DNA from: Catellatospora tritici
GTDB lineage: Bacteria; Actinomycetota; Actinomycetes; Mycobacteriales; Micromonosporaceae
NCBI RefSeq assembly: GCF_019083965.1
Contig: NZ_JAHRCY010000006.1
Location: 372,001 to 436,000, forward strand
Direction of reading: 5' to 3'
DNA: 64,000 nt
Shown: positions 1 through 8,784 of the stretch, one piece after another
How positions within the stretch are numbered: the stretch's first letter is position 1
How the letters are laid out: each line of letters starts with the position of its first letter
Position numbers and translations under genes: made by a program
Notes under the pieces: model-generated
Database searches by the model: none
What the model was told of the DNA's origin: nothing
The model's input: the letters and a program-made list of their open reading frames with translations, nothing else

Positions 1-1235
1 TGGCGATGGCGCACGCGGGCCAGCCGATCAGCCCCGCGCAGGAGCAGGCACTGCTCGACGCGGTGGTGGCGGGCATGTTCGGCGCCGGGCGGTTGCAGCG
101 GCTGCTGGACGACCCGTACGTCACCAACGTGCACATCATCGGCTGCGACCAGGTGCTGCTGCACCACGCCGACGGCAGCCGCAGCCGCGGCGAGCCCGTC
201 GCCGACAGCGACGACGAACTCGTCAGCATGCTCCAGGTGCTGGCGATGCGGGTGGCCGCCACCGAGCGCCAGCTGTCGGAGTCCAACCCGGAGCTGGACA
301 TGCAGCTGCCCGACGGCTCCCGGATGACGGTGCTGTACAAGGTGTCGCCCCGGCCGATCGTCTACATCCGCAAGCACACGCTGTTCGCGGCGTCGCTGGA
401 GGAGCTGCGCGACCGCTACGGGATGATCGACCTGCTGATGTACCGGTTCCTGGTGAAGGCGCTGGAGGCGGGCGCCAACATCATGGTCGCGGGCCTGGCC
501 GCCTCGGGCAAGACCACGCTGCTGCGGGCGCTGGCGCGCACCATCCCGGCGGGGGAGCCGTACATCACCCTCGAGGAGTCGCGCGAGCTGGGCCTGCACG
601 AGGCCGCGATGCCGCAGGACGAGAACTGGGTGATCAGCCTGGAGGCCCTGCAGGGCCACGGGGAGTACGACAACAACGGCAAGCGCCGCGGCGAGAAGAC
701 CCTGCACGACATGATGCCGATCACGCAGCGGCTCGGCGTGCGGCGGGTGATCGTGGGCGAGACCCGCGGCCGCGAGATCGTGCCGATGCTGCGGGCGATG
801 ACGGTCAGCCGGGGCGCGATGTGCACCATCCACGCCCGGCAGGCGCGCGAGGTGATGGACTCGATCGTCCAGCTGGCCTGCTCGTACGGCAACGATATCG
901 GCGCCGAGCAGGCGCTGCGGATGGCGGCGCAGGGCATCGACCTGATCGTCTACACGACCGTGGTCGACGAGCGGGCCATCGGCGGCGGTGAGCACCGGTT
1001 CGTCTCGCATGTGATCGAGGTCGGCGGCATGCGCGACGGCCGGGTCATCACCACGACCGTGTTCGGTCCCGGCCCGGACGGCCGGGGCGTGCCTCGCCAC
1101 CTGCCCGAACGCATCCGCGACGACCTGATGGACGTGGGCTACGACCCGCGTGAGCTGATCCCGTACATCGAGGCGGGGGCGCACAACCGGGGCTCGTGGA
1201 CGCGTGAACTGCTCACCAAGCGGGTGCGCTCATGA
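1..1235 (+). CDS. tadA: TadA/CpaF-type pilus assembly ATPase (5' end probably outside window)
   Basis: Cytoplasmic secretion ATPase that would power Flp/Tad pilus assembly. Visible motifs are the Walker A GLAASGKTT near residue 163 (counted from the ATG at 6), the LEESRELGLHE stretch, the Walker B-like RRVIVGETRG near 246 and a TIHA histidine box near 277. The reading frame is open to the window edge, and the ATG at 6 starts close to the conserved FGAGRLQRLLDDP region. Relatives normally carry more sequence ahead of this, so the true start is probably upstream. The stop overlaps the next start by 4 bases (ATGA), which indicates translational coupling with tadB. Family call is firm; the start is not. 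Confidence 0.93.
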   Translation, partial: AMAHAGQPISPAQEQALLDAVVAGMFGAGRLQRLLDDPYVTNVHIIGCDQVLLHHADGSRSRGEPVADSDDELVSMLQVLAMRVAATERQLSESNPELDMQLPDGSRMTVLYKVSPRPIVYIRKHTLFAASLEELRDRYGMIDLLMYRFLVKALEAGANIMVAGLAASGKTTLLRALARTIPAGEPYITLEESRELGLHEAAMPQDENWVISLEALQGHGEYDNNGKRRGEKTLHDMMPITQRLGVRRVIVGETRGREIVPMLRAMTVSRGAMCTIHARQAREVMDSIVQLACSYGNDIGAEQALRMAAQGIDLIVYTTVVDERAIGGGEHRFVSHVIEVGGMRDGRVITTTVFGPGPDGRGVPRHLPERIRDDLMDVGYDPRELIPYIEAGAHNRGSWTRELLTKRVRS

Positions 1236-2131
1236 TCCAGATTCTGGCGATCCTGTCGGTGCTGCTGATCGGCGTCGGCCTGACCATGGCCGTCGTGTTC
1301 CTGATCGGCACCACCAAGCCGATCGGCCCGGCCTCGCCGACGAAGCTGTGGCTGCGCCGGTTCTGGGCCGGCCCGGGCCGCACCGCCGCGCAGCGCCGGG
1401 CCCACCGGTCGCTGCTGGTCTTCGCGGTGGTGGCCGGGGCGGCCGCGTGGCTGTTCACCGGCTGGCCGGTCGGCGGCGTGGTCGTGATGCTGGCCATCCC
1501 GGGCGTGCCGTGGCTGTTCGCGGCGGCCGGCGCGGAGAAGAAGGCGATCGCCCGGCTCGGTGCGCTGGAGACGTGGACCCGGCGGGTCAGTGACTACGTG
1601 CGCAACGGCATCGGGTTGCAGGCCGCCATCATCGCCACCGCGCGCACCGCACCGCCGCTGCTGAACATCGAGGTCAAGACGCTGGCCGCCCGGTTGCAGG
1701 CGGGCACCGACGCGCCCACGGCGCTGCGGATGTTCGCCGAGGACCTCGACGACCACAGCTCCGACGAGGTTATCGCGCCGCTGATCCTGCAGGCCGCCGA
1801 CGCGGGTGACGGTCTTTACGCCGCGCTGACCGACATCGCCCAGTCGCTGTCGGACGAGGTCGTGGCCCGGTCCACGGTGGACAGCGAGCGGGCCAGCGCC
1901 CGCTTCACGGTGCGCTTCCTCACCGGGGTGACCGTGGCCGTGCTCGTGTTCGGCGCGTTCAGCGCGGGATATGCCGCGCCCTACCGCACCAGCATGGGGC
2001 AGGCGATCCTGGTCGGGCTGACGGCGCTGTACATCGGGTTGATGCTGTGGATCCGAGGACTGTCGCTGCCGCCGCGGCTGCCGCGGCTGCTTCGCACCGA
2101 CGCCGAGAAGGCCCCGGCGGTGCCGTCATGA
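1232..2131 (+). CDS. tadB: TadB-like type II secretion F-domain membrane protein
   Basis: Inner-membrane platform protein of the Tad pilus machine, 299 residues. It has an N-terminal hydrophobic segment (LAILSVLLIGVGLTMAVVFL), a second pair of membrane segments around residues 65-100, a cytoplasmic GspF-type domain (TWTRRVSDYVRNGIGLQAAI onward) and a C-terminal hydrophobic region. It starts within the tadA stop codon and ends within the tadC start codon, as expected for an obligate operon. The pair TadB/TadC would form the membrane platform that works with the TadA ATPase. The length is typical for the family. Confidence 0.9.
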   Translation: MIQILAILSVLLIGVGLTMAVVFLIGTTKPIGPASPTKLWLRRFWAGPGRTAAQRRAHRSLLVFAVVAGAAAWLFTGWPVGGVVVMLAIPGVPWLFAAAGAEKKAIARLGALETWTRRVSDYVRNGIGLQAAIIATARTAPPLLNIEVKTLAARLQAGTDAPTALRMFAEDLDDHSSDEVIAPLILQAADAGDGLYAALTDIAQSLSDEVVARSTVDSERASARFTVRFLTGVTVAVLVFGAFSAGYAAPYRTSMGQAILVGLTALYIGLMLWIRGLSLPPRLPRLLRTDAEKAPAVPS

Positions 2132-3006
2132 CCGTGGACTTCTGGTTCGGCGTCGTGGTGGCCGCAGGCGCCGTCGTCGGGTACGGGCTCTACCTGCTGA
2201 TCATCCAGTTCGTGCCGGCCACGCCCGCGCTGGGCCCGGCGCTGCGCCGGCTGCACCCGACGCTCGGCTCCGACGGCGAGATCACCGCGTCGGCCCCGAT
2301 GTCCACCGACTGGCTGTCGAGCCTGCGCCTGCCCGCTGCCGACCTCAGCATCCTCGGCCGTACCCCCGGGCGGCACATGCTCAGCGTCGGCCTGTCGGCG
2401 CTGATGGCGTTCCTGCTGCCGGTGCTGCTGACCATCGTGGCCACATTGGCCGGGCTCTCCGTCCCGCTGTTCATCCCGGTCGCGGCGACCGTGCTGCTCG
2501 CCACGGCCGCGGCGCTGCTCGCGCACTTTGACATGATCGCCAAGGCAAGGTCGGCGCGGGCGGAGTTCGCCCGGGCACTGTGCACGTACGCGGCGCTGAC
2601 GGCGCACCAGGTGCGCTCCGGGCACGGCGCGGTCGAGGCGATGGAGCGGTCGGCGAGCATCTGCGACGGGTGGCCGTACACCCGGCTGCGGACCGCGCTG
2701 CTCACCGCCCAGCTGCAGATGCGCCCGCCGTGGGACGAGCTCAAGACGCTCGCCGAGGACATCAAGGTGGCGGAGCTGGACAGCTTCGCCGACATCATGC
2801 GCAGCGCGGGCAACGACGGGGCGCAGGTCTACCAGACGCTGCGGGCCCAGTCGGCGTCGCTGCGCGACCAGATCAGGGTCCGGGCGCTGGAGGACGCCAA
2901 GACTCGCAGTTCGAAATTGGACATCCCCTCCACCCTGCTCATCGTCATCCTGCTCGTCCTCGTCGGATATCCGCTGATGGCGAACCTGTTGAACCAGACG
3001 TACTAG
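2128..3006 (+). CDS. tadC: TadC-like type II secretion F-domain membrane protein
   Basis: Second platform protein of the Tad machine, 292 residues from the ATG at 2128. This start overlaps the tadB stop (ATGA) and begins MTVDFWFGVVVAAGAVVGYG, a membrane segment. An in-frame upstream start at 2047 would add an alanine-rich stretch lying inside tadB and is rejected. Membrane segments follow near residues 90-130, and a final one near 270 (STLLIVILLVLVGYPLMANLL). The central cytoplasmic region carries the helical GspF-like domain. An 18-base gap with a GGAAGGGAG ribosome binding site leads to the next gene. Confidence 0.88.
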   Translation: MTVDFWFGVVVAAGAVVGYGLYLLIIQFVPATPALGPALRRLHPTLGSDGEITASAPMSTDWLSSLRLPAADLSILGRTPGRHMLSVGLSALMAFLLPVLLTIVATLAGLSVPLFIPVAATVLLATAAALLAHFDMIAKARSARAEFARALCTYAALTAHQVRSGHGAVEAMERSASICDGWPYTRLRTALLTAQLQMRPPWDELKTLAEDIKVAELDSFADIMRSAGNDGAQVYQTLRAQSASLRDQIRVRALEDAKTRSSKLDIPSTLLIVILLVLVGYPLMANLLNQTY

Positions 3007-3024
3007 GAAGGGAGCACCACCGTC

Positions 3025-3228
3025 ATGTTCCTGAAGCTCGCGGTGTCCGTCAGCGAGAAGCTGCGGACCCTGACCGACCCGGCCACGCGCGACAAGGGCG
3101 AGGGCCCGGTGCCGCACGTCGTGATGATCTTCATCATGGCGACTGGGGCCGTCGTCGTCGGCACCATCATCTACGGCGTGGCCAAGGGCTGGGCCAACAA
3201 GGTCCCTACCACGGCGACCCTGCCGTAA
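3025..3228 (+). CDS. small Flp-locus membrane protein (pilin-like candidate)
   Basis: A 67-residue protein with one strong membrane segment (HVVMIFIMATGAVVVGTIIYGVAKGW, roughly residues 35-58). It is preceded by a good GGAAGGGAG site seven to ten bases from the ATG. Its position between TadC and the TadE-like proteins, its size and its single helix make it a candidate for the pilin-like subunit of this locus. No clear prepilin peptidase motif (G/XXXXEY) is visible, so it may instead be an accessory membrane peptide. The next gene begins three bases after its stop. Confidence 0.7.
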   Translation: MFLKLAVSVSEKLRTLTDPATRDKGEGPVPHVVMIFIMATGAVVVGTIIYGVAKGWANKVPTTATLP

Positions 3229-3231
3229 ACC

Positions 3232-3672
3232 ATGCCAGGACAACCGCTCGCACGCCGTCGCCGGCTCCCGTCTGGGGGCCGGCGGGGGGTGCGCGCACCC
3301 TGGCGCCGCCGCCGCGACCGGGGCGACGGCACGGTCGAAATGGCGATCCTGGCGCTGCCGTTGCTGGTGGTGACGTTCATCGTCGTGCAGGCGGCCCTCG
3401 TGTACCAGGCGAAGGCCCTGGCTCTGGCCGCCGCGACCCAGGGCGCCAACGCGGCCCGCAACTACGGTTCCGACGCGACCGCCGGACGTGACCGCGCCCG
3501 GTCGTTCCTGCGGCGCGTCGACTTCGGCATCACCGACACCGAGATCGCCGCCTCGGTCAACGCCGACGTCGCGACGGTCACCGTCAAGGGCAAGGCGCAG
3601 AGCATCATCCCGTTCTGGGAGTTCTCGGTCTCCCACACGGCGTACGGCCCGGTGGAAAGGTTCACCCGATGA
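3232..3672 (+). CDS. TadE-like pseudopilin/pilus assembly protein
   Basis: A 146-residue protein with an arginine-rich cytoplasmic N-terminus, then the TadE signature: a DGTVEMAILALPLLVVTFIVV segment (about residues 36-56) in which an acidic residue precedes the membrane helix. An extracytoplasmic domain follows, beginning with the AKALALAAATQGANAARNYG helix. It belongs to the minor pilins that are cut by a prepilin peptidase and exported. Its stop overlaps the following start (ATGA). The exact start is uncertain because the N-terminus is basic and low in complexity. Confidence 0.8.
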   Translation: MPGQPLARRRRLPSGGRRGVRAPWRRRRDRGDGTVEMAILALPLLVVTFIVVQAALVYQAKALALAAATQGANAARNYGSDATAGRDRARSFLRRVDFGITDTEIAASVNADVATVTVKGKAQSIIPFWEFSVSHTAYGPVERFTR

Positions 3673-4097
3673 GGGCGGGGGCGCGCGAGCGCGGCTCGGC
3701 GACGATCGAGCTGGCCGTCCTCACTCCCGTCGCGATCGTCTTCTTCATCGCCGTGCTGATGGCGGGGCGGATCGGCCTGGCCCGCCAGGCCGCCGACGCC
3801 GCCGCCTACGACGCGGCCCGCACCGCCAGCCTGGCCCGCACCGAGGGCACGGCCGGTACGCAGGCTCGCGACGCCGCCGCCCGCTCGTTCGCCGCCCAGG
3901 GCATCCGCTGCAAGACCATGACCGTCGCCACCGACACCAGTGGCTTCGACGTGCCGGTGGGTCAGTCGGCGACCGTGCGGGTGTCGTTGACCTGCGTGGC
4001 CGACTTCAGCGACATCGTCCTGCCCGGCATGCCCGGCAGCGCGACCCTGACCTCCACCTTCACCAGCCCGCTCGACACGTACCGGAGCCGCGGATGA
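3669..4097 (+). CDS. TadE-like minor pilin
   Basis: A 142-residue protein with the TadE pattern: ERGSATIELAVLTPVAIVFF near residues 7-27, in which a glutamate sits at the start of the membrane helix. An alanine-rich helix (QAADAAAYDAARTASLA) and a small beta-rich domain with two cysteines follow. It is embedded by 4-base overlaps with the genes on both sides, so the three TadE/G-like genes are likely made together. It would act outside the membrane as a minor pilin or pilus adaptor. Confidence 0.8.
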   Translation: MRAGARERGSATIELAVLTPVAIVFFIAVLMAGRIGLARQAADAAAYDAARTASLARTEGTAGTQARDAAARSFAAQGIRCKTMTVATDTSGFDVPVGQSATVRVSLTCVADFSDIVLPGMPGSATLTSTFTSPLDTYRSRG

Positions 4098-4507
4098 CGC
4101 CCCGGCTCCCGCGCGACGGCGGCAAGGTGACCGTCTTCTTCGCCATCATGGCCACCACCTGGGTCATCACCATCGGGCTCGTCGTGGTCGGCACCGGCCG
4201 CACCCGGGCGCTGCAGCGTGCCGACAACATCGCCAGCGAGGCGGCGCGCGCCGCCGGCCAGGCCATCGACCCCGAGGACGCGATCCAGGGCAAGCCGAAG
4301 GTCGTGGACGCCACGCTGGCGGCCGCGGCGGCCCGGACGTACCTGACCACCGTCGGCGCCACCGGCACCGTCACCGTCGCTCCGGACCGCCGCCACCTGA
4401 CCGTGCGCGCTTCGGTCACCTACGCCAACCCGATCGGGCTGGACTTCTTCGGCGGCGGCACCTGGACGGCGACCGGCGAAGCAACGGCAACACTCCTCAT
4501 CGGATAG
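4094..4507 (+). CDS. TadE/TadG-like pilus-locus membrane protein
   Basis: A 137-residue protein starting at the ATG that overlaps the previous stop (MTPRLPRDGGKVTVFFAIMA). It has one N-terminal membrane helix (residues about 13-37) and an alanine-rich extracytoplasmic region with 'ADNIASEAARAAGQAID', which is typical of TadG-like N-terminal parts. A longer upstream reading in the same frame would overlap two other genes and is rejected. Unlike full TadG it lacks a von Willebrand A domain. It is the third of three tandem pilin-like proteins. Confidence 0.75.
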   Translation: MTPRLPRDGGKVTVFFAIMATTWVITIGLVVVGTGRTRALQRADNIASEAARAAGQAIDPEDAIQGKPKVVDATLAAAAARTYLTTVGATGTVTVAPDRRHLTVRASVTYANPIGLDFFGGGTWTATGEATATLLIG

Positions 4508-4537
4508 ACCGCGAAGAGCAAGCGAAAGGGCGCACCC

Positions 4538-6646
4538 ATGGCCATCGACCAGCGCACCAGGCCCCACTGGTTCGTGCGCCTGCTCGCCGGGCTCGCCGCA
4601 CTGGCACTGCTCGCCGCGGTGCTCGTCGGCGCACCTATGGCGCTGCTCAAGGTGGCGGGCAACCCGCTGCCCGATCACGTGCCGTCCGTGGACGAGCTGG
4701 CCACCCTGCTGACCTCGCCCGACGACGGGCGACTGTTCCTGCGGCTGCTGGCGCTCGCGGGCTGGTTCGCCTGGTTCACGTTCGCGATCAGCGTGCTGCT
4801 GGAGATCCCGGCCCGGCTGCGCGGCCGCCGCGCCCGGCGCATCCCCGGGCTCGGCGTACAGCAGCGCATCGTCGCGGCACTGATCGGCGCGATGATCGCC
4901 GTGTTCGCCGGGACCAGCATGGCCACCGCCGCGACCGCGTCGGTGCCCGCGCCGATGGCCGCTCGCGCCGTCGCGGTGGTGCCCGTCACCGCCCCGGTGG
5001 GCGCGCTGTCCATCGGTGGCTCGGCCGTGCTGGCGCTGGGCCCCGCGACCGCGGTGCCGCAGCCGGGCGCGCTGGTGCCGGTCGCGGCCCGCCCGCCGAC
5101 GGACCTCGTCCGGCTCGCCCCGGCCCACCAACTCGTCGAACGCCCCGTGTACGTGGTGCGCAAGGGCGACTACCTGGGCTGCATCGCCGAACGGTTCACC
5201 GGCGACTTCGACCGATACCACCAGATCGCAGCGCTCAACCCGCAGCTGGTGCGCAACCCCAACCACATCGAGCCGGGCTGGCGGCTGGTGCTGCCCGCCG
5301 ACGCGTACGACCGCGGCAGCGCCCGCCACGCCACGGGCAAACTGCTGCTGCCCGCCGTCGAGGACCCCTCCGCGCCCCCGCCGACGACCCAGACCCCGCC
5401 GCCGACCAGCACTCCGGCCCCCGCGCCGACCCCGTCGGCGGTCCCCGCCCCGGCCGTACGCCCGAGCCTGCCCGCGACCTCGCCGACCGCGATCCCGTCC
5501 CCGGTGGTGACCACCCCGGCGAGCACCGCCCCCGCCAACCCGCCCGGCCTGGACGAGACCGACCCGGGCACCGGCCACATCAAGGTGCTGGCCACCGGTG
5601 CCGGGCTCGCCCTGGCCGGGGTGATGGCCGGGCACATGGTGGTGCGCCGCCGTATTCGGCGCATGCACCAGCTGCGGGTGCGCCGCAAGCGCCGTCGCGG
5701 CCCCCGCAGCGCGTTCGCGTTCCAGGTCCGTGAGGTGCCACGGCACCAGGCCGCCGACCGGCTCGACGCCGGGCTGCGCCACCTCACCCTCGGCCTGCGC
5801 GGCCGGGCGCCATGGGAGATGCCCGACGTCGCCGCGGCCTGGGAGCACGGCGGCGACCTGGCCATCATCCTGGCCGCCCCGTGCGCCGACCCGCCGGAGC
5901 CGTTCGAGGTGCAGTGGCCCAACACCTGGTCGCTGCCGAGCGCCGCGTGGCTGCCCGACGCGCACACCGCCCCGTCGCTGCTGCCCGGCCTGCTCAAGGT
6001 CGGCGCGTGGCCGCAGGGCGGGCAGCTGTACGTCGACGGCGAGCGCACCGGCCTGCTGACCCTGGTCGGCGACCCGCAGCGCTGCGACGACCTGCTGCGC
6101 TTCCTGGCCGCCGAGGTGGCCACGGCCGCCTGGGCCGACGAGGCGTCGGTGGTGGTCGCCGGGTTCAGCGGCGCCGACGTACGCGCCCTGACCGCGCTCA
6201 ACGACCGGGTGCGGTTCAGCTCGTCGGTCAGCGACGCGCTGGCGCGCATCGGACGCCGGGCGGCGGCCAACGCGGCGGTGCTGCACGACACCCAGACCGC
6301 GGACACTGTCACCGCGCGCATCAACAACGTCACCACCTGGGCCACGCACGTGCTGTTCATCGCCGACCCGTGGGGCGAGCACACCGAGCAGCTGCGCGAC
6401 CTCGACGCGCTGCTGGCCGACCTGGGCCGGGTCGGTGTGGTCGTGGTCGCGACGCATCCGACCGGCACCCGCTGGGCGGCCACCATCGGCGGCGACGGCG
6501 GCGTGCACATGTCCTGGCTGGCCGTCACCGACATCACCGCCTGCGGTCTGACCAGCGAGGGACTGATCACGCACGCCGAAGGCCAGGCCGAGGCGGCCCG
6601 CATCCCCCAGCAGCCCGCCGGCGCCCGCCACCGCCTGCACACCTGA
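4538..6646 (+). CDS. LysM-domain multi-pass membrane protein of the tad locus
   Basis: A 702-residue protein, last in the pilus operon, with a GAAAGG-type ribosome site. It has membrane segments near residues 13-33, 65-90 and 108-128, then a LysM domain at about 203-252 (VYVVRKGDYLGCIAERF ... PGWRLVLPADAY) that should bind peptidoglycan. A proline/threonine-rich linker (270-345), another membrane helix (about 348-370), a basic stretch and a 300-residue cytoplasmic domain follow. In many actinobacteria the relatives in this position end in a BTAD/OmpR-like regulatory module; none is visible here, the protein stopping at 702. It may anchor the pilus machine to the wall. Confidence 0.78.
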   Translation: MAIDQRTRPHWFVRLLAGLAALALLAAVLVGAPMALLKVAGNPLPDHVPSVDELATLLTSPDDGRLFLRLLALAGWFAWFTFAISVLLEIPARLRGRRARRIPGLGVQQRIVAALIGAMIAVFAGTSMATAATASVPAPMAARAVAVVPVTAPVGALSIGGSAVLALGPATAVPQPGALVPVAARPPTDLVRLAPAHQLVERPVYVVRKGDYLGCIAERFTGDFDRYHQIAALNPQLVRNPNHIEPGWRLVLPADAYDRGSARHATGKLLLPAVEDPSAPPPTTQTPPPTSTPAPAPTPSAVPAPAVRPSLPATSPTAIPSPVVTTPASTAPANPPGLDETDPGTGHIKVLATGAGLALAGVMAGHMVVRRRIRRMHQLRVRRKRRRGPRSAFAFQVREVPRHQAADRLDAGLRHLTLGLRGRAPWEMPDVAAAWEHGGDLAIILAAPCADPPEPFEVQWPNTWSLPSAAWLPDAHTAPSLLPGLLKVGAWPQGGQLYVDGERTGLLTLVGDPQRCDDLLRFLAAEVATAAWADEASVVVAGFSGADVRALTALNDRVRFSSSVSDALARIGRRAAANAAVLHDTQTADTVTARINNVTTWATHVLFIADPWGEHTEQLRDLDALLADLGRVGVVVVATHPTGTRWAATIGGDGGVHMSWLAVTDITACGLTSEGLITHAEGQAEAARIPQQPAGARHRLHT

Positions 6647-6656
6647 CTGTTACGAA

Positions 6657-6718
6657 GGAAGGGCACCTTCTTATCGTTTTACGTAGAGGAAGGTGCCCTT
6701 CCAAACCGCCGGAGGCGG
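6657..6718. repeat. family A palindromic element, copy 1
   Basis: Perfect 14-bp arms (GGAAGGGCACCTTC at 6657-6670 and its complement at 6689-6702) enclose an 18-base loop. After AAA comes a second small stem, CCGCC-GGA-GGCGG (6706-6718). It lies 10 bases after the LysM gene stop, where it could also act as a terminator. A second copy with the same order of parts is at 16368. Confidence 0.85.
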
Positions 6719-6782
6719 GGCGAGCTGGTCGTGCTTCGCGCCCGCGAGAGCGGGCGCCCTGTCACCGAGTAGCGTGGCGGCC

Positions 6783-7727
6783 ATGCCGAGGGAGCTGGTC
6801 GACAGCGTGCTCACCGCGATGTGCGCGCACTACGTGTTTCCGGAGCGGGCTGTGTTCGCGGCCGTGAGCATCCGGGAGCGGCTCGACGCCGGGCACTACG
6901 AGGGCCTCGACGAGGCGGGACTGGCCGAGCGGCTCAACGCCGATCTGCGGGAGCTGTGCGCTGACAAGCATCTGCGGCTGCGCGTTCGCAAGGGGCAGCC
7001 CGCCGACGCGGCTGCTGAGGGGCCTGCCGACGTGCTGGCGGCGTACCGGGAGCGGCTGCGGACCGACAACCACCGGATCGGCCGGGTGGAGCGGCTCGAC
7101 GGCAACGTCGGCTACATCGACCTGCGCGGCGTCACCGACCCGGCCGTGGGCGGCCGGGCGATCGCGGCCGCGATGGAGCTGGTGTCGCACACGTACGCGT
7201 TGCTGCTGGATCTGCGGCGCAACCGGGGCGGCTCGCCGGACGGCGCGATCTTCTGGTCCAGCTACTTCTTCCCCGACAGCGGCACGCACCTCAATAGCAT
7301 CGAGTCGGCCGAGACCGGCACCACCCGGCAGTACTGGAGCCTGGCGTACCTGCCCGGCGAGCGCTACCTGGACCGTCCCGTATACGTGCTGACCAGCCCG
7401 GACACCTTCTCGGCCGGTGAGGAGATCTGCTACAACCTCAAGGCGCAGGGGCGGGCGGTGCTCGTCGGCGAGCCGACGGCCGGGGGAGCGCACCCGGCGC
7501 GGGCGCTCCCGCTCACCCCGACGCTGGAGCTGTCCGTGCCGTACGCGCGCTCGGTAAACCCGGTGACCGGCACCAACTGGGAGGGCGCGGGGGTCGAGCC
7601 CGACCTCGCCGTCCCGGCTGAAGAGGCCTACCCGGTGGCCTACCGGGCCGCGCTGGAGCACGTGCTGGCCACCGCGACCGCGCCGAGCCTGCTCGACGAG
7701 GCCCGCACCGCCCTGGCGGCCCTGTGA
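6783..7727 (+). CDS. S41-family (C-terminal processing/IRBP-like) peptidase
   Basis: A 314-residue serine peptidase of family S41. The N-terminal helical part (MPRELVDSVLTAMCAHYVFPERA) resembles the IRBP-type cap. The catalytic core shows NVGYIDLRGV, LLLDLRRNRGGSPDGAIFWSSYFF and PDTFSAGEEICYNLK, in which the serine of TFSAGEE is the expected nucleophile, then VGEPTAGGAHP. No signal peptide is visible, so it is probably cytoplasmic. The ATG at 6783 starts at the conserved helix; the open frame upstream runs into repeat A and is not part of the gene. Its stop overlaps the next start (GTGA). Confidence 0.85.
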   Translation: MPRELVDSVLTAMCAHYVFPERAVFAAVSIRERLDAGHYEGLDEAGLAERLNADLRELCADKHLRLRVRKGQPADAAAEGPADVLAAYRERLRTDNHRIGRVERLDGNVGYIDLRGVTDPAVGGRAIAAAMELVSHTYALLLDLRRNRGGSPDGAIFWSSYFFPDSGTHLNSIESAETGTTRQYWSLAYLPGERYLDRPVYVLTSPDTFSAGEEICYNLKAQGRAVLVGEPTAGGAHPARALPLTPTLELSVPYARSVNPVTGTNWEGAGVEPDLAVPAEEAYPVAYRAALEHVLATATAPSLLDEARTALAAL

Positions 7728-8629
7728 CCGCGAACCCGCGCCCGGACGAGACCGCCGCCGCGGGTCTGTTCTCGGCAGGGGCCGCCGACGAGGCGACCGG
7801 ACTCCGGGACGCCGCGGGCACGGGGGTCGCGGCTGAGGACGGCGTCGACCACACGGCGGCCGTGGACGAGGACGAATTGGTGGCGCGGCTGCGCGCGGCG
7901 GGCTGCGTCTTCGCCGAGGAGGAGGCGGCGGTGCTGCGCGATGGCGACCCCGACCCGGGTCGGCTGGCCGAGCTGGTCGCGCGGCGGGTCGCCGGGCTGC
8001 CGCTGGAGCACGTGGTCGGCTGGGCGCGGTTCGCCGGTCGGCGCATCCTGGTCGACCCGGGCGTGTTCGTGCCCCGGCTGCGTACCGAGGTGCTGGTCGC
8101 GCGGGCGGCGGCGTACGTGCGGGCGGGCTCGGTGGTGGTGGACCTGTGCTGCGGCTCCGGGGCGCTGGGCGTGGTGCTGGCCGCGGGTGCCGAGGGTCCG
8201 GTCGAGCTGCACGCCGCCGACGTCGACGCGGCCGCGGTGCGCTGCGCCCGCCGCAACGTGGAACCGCTGGGCGGCACCGTGTACGAGGGCGACCTCTACG
8301 CCGCGCTCCCGACGTCGCTGCGCGGGCGGGTGGACGTGCTGGTCGCGAACGTGCCGTACGTGCCCAGCGCCGAGATCGGGCTGCTGCCCGCCGAGGCACG
8401 GCTGCACGAGGCACCGGTGGCGCTGGACGGCGGCGCGGACGGCCTCGACCTCGCCCGCCGTGTCGCCGCCGAGGCCGGGCGCTGGCTCGTCCCGGGTGGC
8501 CGGATGTTCCTGGAGTGCGGCGAGCATCAGGCCGTGGCGGCCGCGGCGGCACTGCGCACCGCCGGCCTGACCCCGTCGCTGCACCACGACGAAGACCTGG
8601 ACGTCACGGTGGTCAGCGGCGTCCGCTGA
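7724..8629 (+). CDS. HemK/PrmC-like protein methyltransferase
   Basis: A 301-residue S-adenosylmethionine-dependent methyltransferase. Key features are the LEHVVGWARFAGRRILVDPGVFVPR lead, the motif I VVVDLCCGSGALG, and ANVPYVPS in place of the usual NPPY. PrmC uses NPPY to bind the glutamine of release factors, so an NVPY form may act on another substrate. The N-terminal 55 residues are acidic and low in complexity. It is translationally coupled to the S41 peptidase. It could be a second, diverged PrmC paralogue rather than the housekeeping enzyme. Confidence 0.8.
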   Translation: MTANPRPDETAAAGLFSAGAADEATGLRDAAGTGVAAEDGVDHTAAVDEDELVARLRAAGCVFAEEEAAVLRDGDPDPGRLAELVARRVAGLPLEHVVGWARFAGRRILVDPGVFVPRLRTEVLVARAAAYVRAGSVVVDLCCGSGALGVVLAAGAEGPVELHAADVDAAAVRCARRNVEPLGGTVYEGDLYAALPTSLRGRVDVLVANVPYVPSAEIGLLPAEARLHEAPVALDGGADGLDLARRVAAEAGRWLVPGGRMFLECGEHQAVAAAAALRTAGLTPSLHHDEDLDVTVVSGVR

Positions 8630-8642
8630 GCACCGTCGCAGT

Positions 8643-8706
8643 GTGCAGTTTCGGGGAAACTGCTGGAACCGCCGCCAAGATTCGCGCACTTTTCCCGAAA
8701 CTGCAC
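8643..8706. repeat. family B palindromic element, copy 1
   Basis: Outer arms GTGCAGTTTCGGG (8643-8655) and CCCGAAACTGCAC (8694-8706) are perfect complements. The 5' side also folds on itself (CAGTTTC-GGG-GAAACTG). The middle contains CCAAGATTC, which is shared with the copy at 37489. It lies 13 bases after the methyltransferase gene. Confidence 0.8.
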
Positions 8707-8784
8707 GAACCGCGCCGTGGGCGGGTGCGCGCCGAGCGCCGCGCGCCGTGGGCGGTGCTTGCGGGGGCGCGCTACCGTTGCCGC

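Noticed and set aside
3962..6640. An 892-codon open frame on the minus strand across the pilus genes
   Set aside because: It is antisense to clear TadE/G-like and LysM genes, has Arg/Gly/His-rich low-complexity sequence and no known domain. Such shadow frames are expected at this GC content.
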